The notes: a model not told the origin generated them from the sequence alone. A stretch of 64,000 nt of DNA from JABAQJ01 sp046327745 (GCA_046327745.1 JAXLXV010000028.1:1-64000); one strand, 5' to 3'. Shown: positions 44,019 through 53,907, counted from the first letter of the stretch. Translations and numbers: made by a program.

Positions 44019-47000
44019 CTATCCCGTGGCTCCCTGCTCGCGCGTGTGCCCCCCGATCAAGTCCACCACTTCATGCTCCTGCGTGAACTCGAGCTTGGGC
44101 GCCAACAATCGATACATGACAGGCGTGACGAGCCGCGCGATCAACGTCGACGATACCAGTCCGCCAATGATCACCCAAGCCAGTGGCGAATACAGGGACG
44201 AGCCTTGTGTCGCCAGCGGCAACAAGCCGCCGATCGCCGTGAGCGACGTGAGGACGATGGGCACGAAGCGGATCTCCCCGGCCCGCTGGATCGCGTCGTC
44301 CAGCGACAACCCGTCGCGCCGCAGTTCGTCCGTGAAGTCCACCAACAGGATCGACGTCTTGATCTCGATGCCGATGAGAGCCACAAAGCCGATCATCGCG
44401 GTAAAGCTGAGGGTGTTTCCCGACAGGAAGAGGGCGACAATCCCACCGACGATGCCTAACGGGATAACCGAAGCAACGACCAGCGTGCTCTTGAACGTCC
44501 GGAACTCCAACACCAGGATGGCCAGGATCCCGAACACCGCGACAATGATCGCCGTGCCAATGCCGCCAAAGCTCTCCTGACGGCTCTCAATTTCGCCGGC
44601 CGGCACCAAGCGATACCCAGAGGGCAGAGCGACACTGTCCAACCTGGCCAAGACCGCTTTGGTCACCCGGTCCGTGTTGTATCCGGTGCGGACCCAGCCG
44701 GTGATGGTGACCGCGCGTTCCTGGTCATAGTGCGTGATCGAGGTCGGAGAACCCTTGAAGGCGATATGGGCCAGCTGATCCAGTGGCACCATGGCGCCCG
44801 TCGTCGAGGCAACCTGAATGCGATCGAGCAGTGCGGCGGTCGGCCTCCCGTCACGTGCAACGCGCACGGTGATCGGATACTCGTCGCCGTCAGGTGCGCG
44901 AAACATCCCCACAGTCAGTCCGGCGACACCCAGGCGCACGGTGCGATCGAGCTCGGCGGTCGCGACGCCCAGCAACCCCGCCTTTTGCCGGTCCACTTGA
45001 ATCGCCAAGTCGGTTCGGGCGACGGCGAGTGGATTCTTCACATACTGTGTGCCCGGTGTGGTCTCCAACACGCGCGCCACGCGCGCCGCCACGCTCCGCA
45101 AGGTATCAAGGTCGGGCCCTTCCACCCGCATGGCCACGGGCGCGTCGATCGGCGGACCGTTCTCGAACTCCCGCACCTCGATGCGAGCCCCTGCGTACCG
45201 TGAGAGGACCATGCGCAGCGAGTCGAGCATCAACGGCGTCTGCTTCGGTTCGTACGCGTGCAACAGCACAAAGAGTTGACCGGCGTTGGCGGCCTCCTGC
45301 TTGGCCGCCACGTTGTAGTACACAAAGGGATTTCCCTTCCCCACGTTGGTGAACACGCCCCGAACGTTCGGATGGGCCAGCAGGGTGCGCTCGACAAAAC
45401 GCGCCGCCTGGTCGGTGGCCTCGATCGTCGAGCCAACGGGGGTTTCGATATCGACTAGAAATTGCGGTGTCCCGGCCTTCGGGAAGAGCGAGAAGCCCAC
45501 CAGTGGCACCAGCGCCAACGAACTGATCACCAGCGACGCCGCCACCAGCAACGTTCGCGTCGGGTTTCCGAGCGCCCGGTGCAACAGTGGGGCATAGGAC
45601 TTCTGGATCCCCTGCTCCAGGAGCTGGAGAAAGCGATTGCCATGCGCCGCCTGCGTGCGAGGCAACACCAGCGAGGCCAACCACGGCACGATGGTGAAGC
45701 TGACGAACAACGACGCCACGACCGCGTACACCACGGCGATCGGCAGCGAGCGGATGTACCGTCCGGCCAAACCGGGCAGGAAGATGAGCGGCAAGAACGC
45801 GAAGATGAGTGTGGCCGTCGCGCCCATCACGGCCACGGCAATCTGCCGGGTCGCCTCCACCGCCGCCTGCCGCCGCGTGTGCCCCGAGCGAAGGAAGCGA
45901 GTGATGTTCTCCACCACGACAATGCTGTCATCCACCAGCAGTCCCAGCGCTATGACGAATCCCACGATGGACAGCTGGTTGATGCTGTAACCGGTCACGT
46001 CTAACAACGTGACCGCAATCGCCAGCGACAACGGGATCGAAACCATCACCACCAGCGAAGCACGCGTCCCGAGCGGCAGAAGCGTCAGCAAGACCAGCGC
46101 CAGGGCGATGGCAAAGTCCTCGGCCAGCCGCGACAGGCGACGATCGACGTTGGCGGCCTGATCGAACCCGCGCACCAGCGTCACACCGGTCGGGAGTGTG
46201 CGTTCCAACCGGTCCAGTTCCGGCCACATCACGCTCTTGACCTGCGCAATGTTGAAGCCCTCCTGCATGGCGGCCGTGACAAAGACCGCGCGCTTTCCGT
46301 TCCAGCGTCCGATGTGCACGGGGTCGCCGTACCCCCAGCGAACCGCCGCGATGTCCTTCAGTCGCACGATCCCGGCCTTTCCGCCAGCCACAACCGTGTT
46401 CTGCACTTCTTCGAGGGTGCGATAGCGACCCTGCGGCACTAGGTTGAACCGGCGCTGTCCCGCATCCACGCTGCCGCCAGGAATGGCGACGTTGTCACTT
46501 CCGACCGCCTGAATGACCTGACCGGGGGGCACACCGAGCTGGCTGAGTCGCTCCAGATCCAAGTCAACCAGCACCTCTCGTGGCGGCGAGGCCCATCGTT
46601 GCGACTTCTTGATGCCTGGCAGCCGTTCCAAACGATCCTGCGTGCGATGCGCGATGGAATCGAGTTGCGCGTACGGCGCCGTCTCGCTGACCAGGGCGGC
46701 CTGCAGGATGTTCACGTTCGTCCCGGACGCCCGAATGATCTCCAGCCTCGCCAGCCCCGTTGGAAGCGACGGTCGCAGGGCGTTCATCTCGCGCAGGACC
46801 TCGTCCTCCTTCCGGTCCGCGTCCACTCCGGGGTCGAATTCCAGCTGCAACACCGCGAGACCGTCTTCGGCCCAGGACGTCAGCTTTTTCACCCGCTCGA
46901 GCGCGCCCAGCTTGTCCTCGATCTTGTCCACGACCAACTGCTCCATGTCGTTCGGCGACGCCCCGGGATAGACGGCGATCACATTCAGGATCGGGATCGG

Positions 47001-47120
47001 AAAGATCGGATCCTCGCCCCGCGGAATCCTGAACCAACTGGCGATGCCGAGCGCGGCGAGCATGAGGAACATCAGGATGGTGAACTGCCATCGCTTGACG
47101 GAGAACTCAGCGAGTTTCAC
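44019..47120 (-). CDS. RND efflux permease (pump 2)
   Basis: A 1033-residue proton-driven exporter. It starts with GTG at 47120 (VKLAEFSVKRWQFTILMF), which overlaps the adaptor stop by 4 bases (GTGA); the longer frame has no hydrophobic start. The proton-relay motif is LLVDDSIVVVENI, and SFTAMIGFVALIGIEIKTSILLVDF matches TM10-11. It differs from pump 1 by RIPRGEDPIFPIPILNVIAVYPGASPNDMEQLV near the start (a PxxDPxF-like pattern), as in HAE1-type pumps often found with solvent or drug resistance. It is the third gene of the TetR-controlled operon. Confidence 0.92.
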   Translation of the reverse strand: MKLAEFSVKRWQFTILMFLMLAALGIASWFRIPRGEDPIFPIPILNVIAVYPGASPNDMEQLVVDKIEDKLGALERVKKLTSWAEDGLAVLQLEFDPGVDADRKEDEVLREMNALRPSLPTGLARLEIIRASGTNVNILQAALVSETAPYAQLDSIAHRTQDRLERLPGIKKSQRWASPPREVLVDLDLERLSQLGVPPGQVIQAVGSDNVAIPGGSVDAGQRRFNLVPQGRYRTLEEVQNTVVAGGKAGIVRLKDIAAVRWGYGDPVHIGRWNGKRAVFVTAAMQEGFNIAQVKSVMWPELDRLERTLPTGVTLVRGFDQAANVDRRLSRLAEDFAIALALVLLTLLPLGTRASLVVMVSIPLSLAIAVTLLDVTGYSINQLSIVGFVIALGLLVDDSIVVVENITRFLRSGHTRRQAAVEATRQIAVAVMGATATLIFAFLPLIFLPGLAGRYIRSLPIAVVYAVVASLFVSFTIVPWLASLVLPRTQAAHGNRFLQLLEQGIQKSYAPLLHRALGNPTRTLLVAASLVISSLALVPLVGFSLFPKAGTPQFLVDIETPVGSTIEATDQAARFVERTLLAHPNVRGVFTNVGKGNPFVYYNVAAKQEAANAGQLFVLLHAYEPKQTPLMLDSLRMVLSRYAGARIEVREFENGPPIDAPVAMRVEGPDLDTLRSVAARVARVLETTPGTQYVKNPLAVARTDLAIQVDRQKAGLLGVATAELDRTVRLGVAGLTVGMFRAPDGDEYPITVRVARDGRPTAALLDRIQVASTTGAMVPLDQLAHIAFKGSPTSITHYDQERAVTITGWVRTGYNTDRVTKAVLARLDSVALPSGYRLVPAGEIESRQESFGGIGTAIIVAVFGILAILVLEFRTFKSTLVVASVIPLGIVGGIVALFLSGNTLSFTAMIGFVALIGIEIKTSILLVDFTDELRRDGLSLDDAIQRAGEIRFVPIVLTSLTAIGGLLPLATQGSSLYSPLAWVIIGGLVSSTLIARLVTPVMYRLLAPKLEFTQEHEVVDLIGGHTREQGATG

Positions 47121-48244
47121 GGCTTGACCTCCACCTTGGCAGAGTCTGTCAACCACGTCGCCCCTGACCGCACCACGCTCGCCACGCCGTCCAGCCCGCG
47201 CACCAGCACGCGATCCCGCTCGATTCCCACCAAGGTCACCGAGACACGCCGCGCGCGATGTGAACTCGAGTCGACGGTGAACACCACGCCACGCGTCCCG
47301 TCCCCCTCGACGAGCGCCTCCGCTGGAATGGCGGATACTCCGGCCGCCGCTACCGCTCCGCGATGGGAGCTGCCACCGGTAATCGTTAGGTGACCCACCA
47401 AGCCGCTCGGCAACCCGGACACGCCTTCCAGTTGCACCTCCACCGTGATCGTCCCGGTGCGTGCATCCGCGGAAGGGGCGACTTGTGTCACGCGGCCGAT
47501 GAACTGGCGCTCAGGAACGGCGTCGAAGGTCACGTGCGCGGTTGCTCCAACCTTCACTCGCACGGCATCACGATCGGGCAGTCCCGCGCGCAGGACGCTT
47601 CCCCGTGCGGCAGAGGCGAACTGAATCACCGCCGTCCCCGGCCCCACCAGTTGTCCAGCGCTGACGTTGCGACTGAGCACCACGCCGTTGGCGGGAGCCA
47701 GAATGGTCGCGAACTCATGGTTTACCCTGGCGGCTCGCAGGTCCGCCTCCGCGGCCTCGCGCCCCGTCTGTGCGTCCTGCCACTGCGCGAGGGTGGCCAC
47801 CGAGTCGTGGTAGAGTCGTTCGATGCGCGACGCGTCACGGCGACTCTTTTCGGCGGCGGCCGTCGCCTTCGCCACCAGCGCCTCGATCTCGCGCTGGTCC
47901 AACTCGGCCAAGACCTGCCCCCGTCGGACCGCGGCCCCATCGTCCACGTGCACCTGAGCGACAATGCCACCGATCTTGAAAGAGAGCGTCACTTCGTCTT
48001 TGGCTCCAAGGCTTCCGATGGCCGTGATGGGAGCTTCATCGCCAGCCGCAACCACCGGGGCCAAGGTAACGGAGGTGAGGGCCTCTGGTGGTGCTGGTGC
48101 ACCTTCCGCGGATCTCCCACAGGCGCTGACGGCGACGACAGCGGCAGCCGCCAAGAGGCCGTGCAAGACGCCAGAACGGGTTGGCGTGCGGCGAACGGTG
48201 TCGGATAGAAGCAATCGCATGAGTGGATGCGTGAGGGTGTTCAT
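47117..48244 (-). CDS. RND periplasmic adaptor lipoprotein (pump 2)
   Basis: A 375-residue membrane fusion protein. The leader AAAVVAVSACGRS is a lipobox, so it should be anchored. Lipoyl-like halves are GSLGAKDEVTLSFKIGGIV and ATILAPANGVVLSRNVSAGQLV, flanking a coiled-coil hairpin. It lies between the TolC gene (ATG overlaps the TolC TGA) and the permease (stop overlaps GTG), so three genes are coupled end to end. The start at 48244 was chosen by that ATGA overlap and by the signal. Confidence 0.9.
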   Translation of the reverse strand: MNTLTHPLMRLLLSDTVRRTPTRSGVLHGLLAAAAVVAVSACGRSAEGAPAPPEALTSVTLAPVVAAGDEAPITAIGSLGAKDEVTLSFKIGGIVAQVHVDDGAAVRRGQVLAELDQREIEALVAKATAAAEKSRRDASRIERLYHDSVATLAQWQDAQTGREAAEADLRAARVNHEFATILAPANGVVLSRNVSAGQLVGPGTAVIQFASAARGSVLRAGLPDRDAVRVKVGATAHVTFDAVPERQFIGRVTQVAPSADARTGTITVEVQLEGVSGLPSGLVGHLTITGGSSHRGAVAAAGVSAIPAEALVEGDGTRGVVFTVDSSSHRARRVSVTLVGIERDRVLVRGLDGVASVVRSGATWLTDSAKVEVKP

Positions 48245-49593
48245 TGGGGCAGCGGCCGGAGCGCGGCCGCGCGTTCGAGATCGACGACACGAGCCGCCAA
48301 CGCGTAGCGGCTCAGGACCAGGTTCAATTCGGCGGCCGTCAGCTGCGACCGGGCGTCGGACCACTCCAAGTGTGAGGCGAGGCCCTCACTGAACCGGCGA
48401 TCGACCAGCTGAAAGGCGCGGCGGGCCGCCTCGACGCGGGCAGTGGCCGCGGTGAGCCCCTCGCGCGCGACACCAACCGCGTCATAGGTGGTTCGCACGT
48501 CCAGTGCGATCAGTCGATCCACCTCGGCCCCGCGAAGCGCCATGGACCGCTGCGCCGACGCAGCCTCTTGGCGCCGAATCGCGTCCTGCCCACCATTGAA
48601 GAGATTCCAGCTGAGTACGACGCTGGCCATGGCGGCGTCATGCCGGCCATTGAACTGATAGTCTGCTCCCTGAAATCCGTAGTCAGCGGCGAGAGCGAGG
48701 CTGGGCATGAAGGCACTCGTGGCGGCCCGAACCTGTGCGCGCGCGGCGTCCTGACCGGCCGCGACCTGGGCGCGTTCTTCGCGGTGTAGCGACTGCTGCA
48801 GTGCCTGAACGTACGACAAGTTGGGTACGCCGGGCAACGTAGAATCACTGAGTGTTGGAGCTGGTGTGTCGAGGTCGCGGTCCAACAGCAGGTTCAACGC
48901 ACCCAAGGCTGCGTCACGCGTGCGAACCGCCTCGGCGCGCTGCTGTTCACCATCGGCACGCGCCGCACGGGCCCGAAAGACGGCGTCTCCCGTCACCGAG
49001 CCGGCGTTCAGTAAGCGCTCGGCGACACGTTCGTTCTCCGCCAGCACAGGTAGCGCAGCCAGCCAGATATCGACGGCACGGCACGCACGGGCGTAATTCA
49101 GCAGGGCAAGCCGAGCGTCGGCATCGAGGCGACGAGTCGCCGCGGCCTGGTCGGCACCTCGCAGGTCGCGCAGGGCACGCGCCGCCGCGAGGTTGGCAAA
49201 GAGTGCTCCATTGAACAGCGGCAGGGTGGCGCGGAACTTGGTCTCCTGCTTGAACGGCAAGGTCTGGTGGATATTCGTCGGGAACGCGTCGTGCCCGATG
49301 AGCTGGTTCAGCGCGGCGTAGGCGGGATTAATGGCGTCGCCAATGTCGATGGCACCGTTCAACTCTGAGTAGCGCGCCTCGACGCCTGCTGACGGCAGGA
49401 AGAGCCCTTGGGCTCTTCGCGCCGCGAGTTCGCCTTGTCGCGTAGACTCACGCACCTGGCGAAGACCAAGGTTGCGACTGACGGCGAGGGCTGCGATGGA
49501 ATCGAGCGGCGATTGTTGGGCGCCTAACGCTTGTGTGGGGACCGCAGTCAGGGCGAGAAGGCTCGCGAGCACGCCGGCGGACTTAGTGAACAT
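48241..49593 (-). CDS. TolC-family outer-membrane channel (pump 2)
   Basis: A 450-residue channel protein from the ATG at 49593, with a Sec signal (ASLLALTAVPTQALGAQQ). Two repeats of long helices carry the efflux pattern (SRNLGLRQVRESTRQGELAARRAQGLFLPS in two blocks; QEAASAQRSMALRGAEVDRL). It is the first gene of pump 2 and is likely controlled by the TetR regulator upstream: a second operator-like site lies 10 bases before its ATG. Length is normal. Confidence 0.9.
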   Translation of the reverse strand: MFTKSAGVLASLLALTAVPTQALGAQQSPLDSIAALAVSRNLGLRQVRESTRQGELAARRAQGLFLPSAGVEARYSELNGAIDIGDAINPAYAALNQLIGHDAFPTNIHQTLPFKQETKFRATLPLFNGALFANLAAARALRDLRGADQAAATRRLDADARLALLNYARACRAVDIWLAALPVLAENERVAERLLNAGSVTGDAVFRARAARADGEQQRAEAVRTRDAALGALNLLLDRDLDTPAPTLSDSTLPGVPNLSYVQALQQSLHREERAQVAAGQDAARAQVRAATSAFMPSLALAADYGFQGADYQFNGRHDAAMASVVLSWNLFNGGQDAIRRQEAASAQRSMALRGAEVDRLIALDVRTTYDAVGVAREGLTAATARVEAARRAFQLVDRRFSEGLASHLEWSDARSQLTAAELNLVLSRYALAARVVDLERAAALRPLPQ

Positions 49594-49602
49594 CGCTAGA
49601 AC

Positions 49603-49619
49603 AGGTAACAGTGTTAAGC
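49603..49619. promoter_or_regulatory. Second TetR operator-like site before pump 2
   Basis: Read on the minus strand, this 17-base site matches the TetR-promoter palindrome at 50312-50328 at 13 of 17 positions and shares CTTAACAC-GTTA. It sits between the TetR stop (49636) and the TolC start (49593). A weak promoter pair, TTGCCC (49629-49624) and TACCTG (49607-49602), would overlap it. Confidence 0.65.
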
Positions 49620-49635
49620 ATAGGGGCAAAAAAAC

Positions 49636-50301
49636 TCACTGGGTCGGGGTTCGCAGCAGACCGCGCAGCAGCACGTCGCACATGGCTCGCGAGGTTTCTT
49701 CCGGTGGGCGAAGTGGGCACCACGGATGATCGCACCCTTCTGGATTCGTTAGGTGAATGGTGGCGATGCCGTGAACGCCGGACCAGAAAATCTGCGCGAG
49801 CAGGTCTGGGTCCCGGTACTGCGGAAGAAAGCGACCCTGCTCCATCGCCTCCGTCACGTTCGCGACCAGGAAGGCATACCCATCTTCGCCCGGGCTGATA
49901 TGAATGGTGTCCGGTCCGACAATGGGGCGCTCGACCATGAACATGAAGCGAAACTGCTGGCGGTGTTGGAGCGCGAATCGCACATAGTTGACTCCCATCG
50001 CTCGCAGTCGCTCGATCGGGTCCGGCAATTCTCCCATCTTGCGCAGCGCGTCCGCCAACGCGCGGAAGTCAACAAGGCACAGTTCGTTGAGGAGTGCGTC
50101 CTTGTCTGCGAAATGATGGTAGATGGTGGTGGCGGTATATCCGATGGAGTCGGCAATCCGTCGCATGGAGGTCTGCGAATACCCTTCTTCCGTGAAGAGA
50201 GCACGCGCTGCCTCGAGGATCAGCCGACGCGTTTCGGCCTTCTCTCGATCTCGTCGTGCGCGCGACGGAGACACAGCGGTGAGCTTCGCCTTGGTGACCA
50301 T
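49636..50301 (-). CDS. TetR/AcrR transcriptional regulator of pump 2
   Basis: A 221-residue repressor. The helix-turn-helix spans about residues 24-70 (ETRRLILEAARALFTEEGYSQTSMRRIADSIGYTATTIYHHFADKDAL in pieces). The larger C-terminal ligand domain ends with a TetR_C-like region rich in Pro and Cys (EGCDHPWCP). It is the gene just upstream of the TolC-adaptor-RND operon and reads toward it, with its stop 42 bases before TolC. A palindrome in its promoter and a related site before TolC suggest autoregulation plus pump control. Confidence 0.9.
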   Translation of the reverse strand: MVTKAKLTAVSPSRARRDREKAETRRLILEAARALFTEEGYSQTSMRRIADSIGYTATTIYHHFADKDALLNELCLVDFRALADALRKMGELPDPIERLRAMGVNYVRFALQHRQQFRFMFMVERPIVGPDTIHISPGEDGYAFLVANVTEAMEQGRFLPQYRDPDLLAQIFWSGVHGIATIHLTNPEGCDHPWCPLRPPEETSRAMCDVLLRGLLRTPTQ

Positions 50302-50310
50302 ACACGAATT

Positions 50311-50338
50311 AACTTAACACCGTTAAGTCACTCGTCAA
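50311..50338 (-). promoter_or_regulatory. TetR gene promoter with palindromic operator
   Basis: On the minus strand TTGACG (50338-50333), 16 bases, TAAGTT (50316-50311). A perfect palindrome, ACTTAAC-ACC-GTTAAGT, occupies 50312-50328 and lies in the spacer and over the -10 box, so binding by the TetR product would block its own transcription. The -10 box ends 9 bases before the ATG at 50301. Confidence 0.78.
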
Positions 50339-50444
50339 GCGGCCTCGCAACGTCTGAGCAGCGGGTTTGCGCAGCTGACCATTTCCCGGGCGTGGGTCAA
50401 GCCGATTGACACGTCAGACCGCAGGGCTTGGGCGGTGCGCGCAC

Positions 50445-51314
50445 TTATTTGTGCGGGACCCCGGACGCCGGAAGGGTCGTCAGGTATCCGTGGATTGCGG
50501 CAATTTCGTCGTCCGTCAGGTACTTCAAGTCGGTCCGCGCGATGACGGCCATGAGTGTGAGCTTGGTGGCCGAGTTGCGCGGAGTGCTGGTGCGAAAGAG
50601 GGTGGTGAGTTCGGGCAACGTGTACCCAGCGGCGTTCACGATAGAAGGCGACGGCGTAGCCGGATCACCGGTCAGGTTCGTTCCGTGGCACGACGTGCAT
50701 ATCATGTTGGCCAAATACTCTCCGGCCCGACTCCCGGCGGAAGCCGTGTCGGCGCCGATCCGTGCGACCGTGGTGTCTATGGCATTCGTCGCCGTGCCGA
50801 ACTGGCCGGTGATCAGTCCGAGGCGGCCGACGGGGCCATAGGAGCTGCGCGGAAGGTCCTTGGGTGTTGGTACTGTCGGCAACGTGCGCAGATAGGCGAT
50901 GATGGCCGCTAGATCTGCATCGCTCATGTGGTACATCCCCTTCGGCGGCATAATGACTGGACTGGTTCCGTCAGGGCGAACGCCGTAACGGATCAGGCCC
51001 GCCAGCTGAGGGTCGCTGTAGCCCGTCAAACGCTCCAGCGCATTCGGTGCCACAATGCGCCCCACCATTGGGACGTCGAAGAAGACCTTTCCCTGTAGAG
51101 AGTCCCCGTGGCAACCGAAGCAGGAGATCCTGGCCAAGTGGGCCCCGCGGGCCAGCGAAACGCTGTCGGTGGGTCGTGTGATAGCGACCGTGCGCACGGG
51201 ATACGTTCGCGTGAGATAGCGTTCGCTCATGGCGTAAATCGCGATCCCAGCCACGGCAACGATACCTATTAGACCCATCAGAATGCGCGCGAGCCAGCGT
51301 CCGACCGAAGCCAT
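50445..51314 (-). CDS. Diheme cytochrome c, membrane-anchored
   Basis: A 289-residue c-type cytochrome with two haem sites, CFGCH (65-69) and CTSCH (206-210), each in a class I fold. A helix at about 11-30 (ILMGLIGIVAVAGIAIYAM) acts as an uncleaved membrane anchor with the haem domains in the periplasm. Axial Met candidates are MPPKGM and the later LMAV region. The start is the ATG at 51314, with GGAGG seven bases before it. It passes electrons between unknown partners. It is not in an operon. Confidence 0.85.
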   Translation of the reverse strand: MASVGRWLARILMGLIGIVAVAGIAIYAMSERYLTRTYPVRTVAITRPTDSVSLARGAHLARISCFGCHGDSLQGKVFFDVPMVGRIVAPNALERLTGYSDPQLAGLIRYGVRPDGTSPVIMPPKGMYHMSDADLAAIIAYLRTLPTVPTPKDLPRSSYGPVGRLGLITGQFGTATNAIDTTVARIGADTASAGSRAGEYLANMICTSCHGTNLTGDPATPSPSIVNAAGYTLPELTTLFRTSTPRNSATKLTLMAVIARTDLKYLTDDEIAAIHGYLTTLPASGVPHK

Positions 51315-51543
51315 GGGTCGCCTCCAGGTTGGTTGGTCGCGCAAACCTACCCCGCCTTGGAGGAATGGCTAGCCCCGCCGGCCACAACGCACGCCACCCT
51401 GTTTGGGCTGCCGGGGCAATCCGTGAGACGCCTCCGTTGGCGACCGCTGACGGCCGCTGCAGCGTCCAGCTCTCAGGTGCCGACTTCAACGTGTGCGCAA
51501 CGTGAGGACTCGCCGTACACCCCTCCATCGTGCATCTTGCGTC

Positions 51544-52350
51544 ATGACGAATGCTCAGGCGGCCGAACGATCGGCCGGGGACCTTGCACTGCCGCGCCTG
51601 CGCGCAGCCGGGGCCTTGTTGGAGTATCGCGAGATCGCCGGAAGACGCAGTCAGGCACCGCCGCTCGTCTTCCTCCACTCCGCGTTAGGCTCGGCGCGCC
51701 TCTGGGAGGACCTCCCGGACAAGCTGGCCTCCGCCACAGGGTCGCGGGCGTTGATGTACTCGCGGCAAGGTCACGGGGCCTCGGATCCGTTGCCTTCGGA
51801 ACATGACCCGGAATACCTGACCCACGAGGCGTTGGACGTGTTGCCCGCGGTCTTGCGCGCGCGATCGATTGAACGGCCGGTGCTAGTCGGCCATAGCGAC
51901 GGAGCGACAATCGCGTTGATCAACGCCGCCCTCTCCGTCCTCCGAGTGCGCGGCCTGGTGCTGATCGCTCCGCACGTGATTGTCGAGGACATTTCGGTCG
52001 CCGGCATCGAGAAAAGCGCGCGTGCGTTCGAGGACGACGACCTGCGCACCAAACTCGCCGTCCATCACCACGACGTCGACGGCATGTTTGATCGATGGGC
52101 CGACGTTTGGCGCCGAGCAGAATTCCGCCAGTGGTCGATCGTGCACCTGTTGGGTGAAATTGTTTGCCCCGTCCTGGTCATTCAGGGCGAAGACGATCGC
52201 TACGGGACGCTGGCGCAAGTCGAACTCATCGAGGACCATGTTGCCGGCCCCGTGCGTTCGATGATCCTGCCTGATTGCGGACACGCGCCGCAGGTGGAAT
52301 ATCCAGAGCGCGTGCTGGAAGAGGTCGCACGGTTCGTCCGGACGCTGTAA
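51544..52350 (+). CDS. Alpha/beta hydrolase
   Basis: A 268-residue cytoplasmic alpha/beta hydrolase from the ATG at 51544. The triad is visible: nucleophile Ser 118 in GHSDGATI, Asp in GEDDRY and His in DCGHAPQVE. The oxyanion strand PPLVFLHSALGSARLWED leads the domain, and a cap region lies at about 160-200. The hydrolase could act on esters, lactones or a carbon-carbon bond; I cannot tell which. It has no visible Shine-Dalgarno sequence and its neighbours give no clue. Confidence 0.88.
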   Translation: MTNAQAAERSAGDLALPRLRAAGALLEYREIAGRRSQAPPLVFLHSALGSARLWEDLPDKLASATGSRALMYSRQGHGASDPLPSEHDPEYLTHEALDVLPAVLRARSIERPVLVGHSDGATIALINAALSVLRVRGLVLIAPHVIVEDISVAGIEKSARAFEDDDLRTKLAVHHHDVDGMFDRWADVWRRAEFRQWSIVHLLGEIVCPVLVIQGEDDRYGTLAQVELIEDHVAGPVRSMILPDCGHAPQVEYPERVLEEVARFVRTL

Positions 52351-52453
52351 GTCGGGGTTGCCGGCGGAGTTTTCCACCTCGCACATTTCGCTCGTTATCT
52401 CGGCCGGGCATTGGTCGCAACGGCGTTAGGCATCCCTCTTCATCCGCAACTTC

Positions 52454-52939
52454 GTGTCCATCCCTCGCTTTCTTGTACTCGTGGCCCTCGCGGCCGCTGC
52501 TCCTCTCGCCGCACAACAGCCACTCCAAGTTCACGGACCGGGGGGGCGAACGGTTGCCGTGACGCGCGACCAGATCGCTTCGCTGCCCGGCGAGACCCTG
52601 AAGTTTGCGCCGCATCATGGCGATTCCCTCGCCTACCACGCGGTTCGGCTTACGGATGTGCTGCGCACCGCCGGCTTCCCGGTCGACTCCATGCGCGTCG
52701 GGCGTCAGGCATGGGTGGTGATGGGCGAGGCGAGCGACGGATATGTCGTCGCCTTTGCCGCTGCCGAACTCGACCCAAAGCTCGGTCCCTCGCGCGTGTG
52801 GCTGGCCTACGACGTCGGTGGACACGCGCTGGAGCCCACCGAAGGTCCGTATCGCCTGATCGTGCCCACCGATGCGCGCCCCACGCGGTCCGCTCGCCAG
52901 CTGGTTGCGCTCCGCGTGGTCGACGCGCTAGCGCACTAG
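52454..52939 (+). CDS. Exported molybdopterin-binding-domain protein
   Basis: A 161-residue protein with a Sec signal (FLVLVALAAAAPLAAQQ) and a compact domain of the oxidoreductase molybdopterin-binding fold, as found in sulfite oxidase and YedY relatives (VTRDQIASLPGETLKF, AYHAVRLTDVLRTAGFP, GYVVAFAAAELDP, PTEGPYRLIVPTD). It is much shorter than a sulfite oxidase, so it probably has only the fold and no full catalytic subunit. It starts with GTG at 52454. A CGTTAGG heptamer lies 24 bases upstream. Confidence 0.75.
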   Translation: MSIPRFLVLVALAAAAPLAAQQPLQVHGPGGRTVAVTRDQIASLPGETLKFAPHHGDSLAYHAVRLTDVLRTAGFPVDSMRVGRQAWVVMGEASDGYVVAFAAAELDPKLGPSRVWLAYDVGGHALEPTEGPYRLIVPTDARPTRSARQLVALRVVDALAH

Positions 52940-53109
52940 CATCGTCACCCGTTTCCCCGTTTTCTTGCCCACCCACAACGACCGCACGACACCAGCCCCC
53001 GCGATGCCCCGCACAGATGCCGCGGGGCCTATGCCAAGGCGATTGGACGTGCGCGGTCCAACCGCCAACACTCTGATCGCGGGTCCCTGCGACGCTGTCC
53101 GACCGACAG

Positions 53110-53904
53110 ATGCAACCGTCTGAGAGTTGGGCGAGCGGCGCGGCGTACGAGCCGTACGTGGGGAGGTGGAGCCGCTTGGTGGCTGCCGACTTCATTCAGG
53201 GGTTGGGCATCCCGGCGCAGCGACGGTGGCTGGATGTCGGTTGCGGCACGGGGGCCTTGAGTGCGACGATCTTGGCCATGGCGCAGCCGGCGAGTGTCCG
53301 CGGCGTGGACCGTTCGGCCGAATTCGTCGCCTATGCCCGCACGCATGTGGTTGACGCGCGCGTGACGTTTGAAGCTGGCGACGCGCAGTCATTGCCCCTC
53401 GACGACGCGTCGTGCGACGTGGCCGTCTCTGCCCTTGCGCTGAACTTCTTCCCGGACCCTGTGGGCGCCTTGCGAGAGATGGCTCGCTGCACGGGCCCTC
53501 GGGGCGTGGTGGCGGCGTACCTGTGGGACTATGGCGGCCGGATGCAGATGTTGCGGCACTTCTGGAACGCGGCGGCCAACTTGGATGCGACGGCGCGCGA
53601 CCTCGATGAAGGGCGGCGTTTTCCCATCTGTCAGCCCGACGCCCTACACTCGGCGTTTGTTGCAGCTGGGCTGTCCGGCGTGCAGACGCGTCCGATCGAC
53701 GTGTCGACTGTTTTTCGGGATTTTGACGACTATTGGGTGCCGTTCCTGGGCGGTCAGGGTCCCGCCCCTTCGTACGTCCGATCGCTCACCGATGCGCAGT
53801 GTGCGGGGCTTCGCGAACGCCTCCGGCGGTCCCTGCCGACCGCGCTCGACGGCTCCATTGCCCTGATCGCCCGGGCTTGGACGGCACGAGGCATGAGTGC
53901 CTAA
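53110..53904 (+). CDS. Class I SAM-dependent methyltransferase
   Basis: A 264-residue methyltransferase. The SAM motif LDVGCGTGAL is at 41-50, followed by VRGVDRSAEFVAYA (acidic ribose-binding Asp) and DVAVSALALNFFPDPVGAL. The substrate region is ordinary for the UbiE/SmtA-like group, and it cannot be assigned to a small-molecule target. Start is the ATG at 53110. It is monocistronic and followed by a hairpin. Confidence 0.9.
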   Translation: MQPSESWASGAAYEPYVGRWSRLVAADFIQGLGIPAQRRWLDVGCGTGALSATILAMAQPASVRGVDRSAEFVAYARTHVVDARVTFEAGDAQSLPLDDASCDVAVSALALNFFPDPVGALREMARCTGPRGVVAAYLWDYGGRMQMLRHFWNAAANLDATARDLDEGRRFPICQPDALHSAFVAAGLSGVQTRPIDVSTVFRDFDDYWVPFLGGQGPAPSYVRSLTDAQCAGLRERLRRSLPTALDGSIALIARAWTARGMSA

Positions 53905-53907
53905 ACG

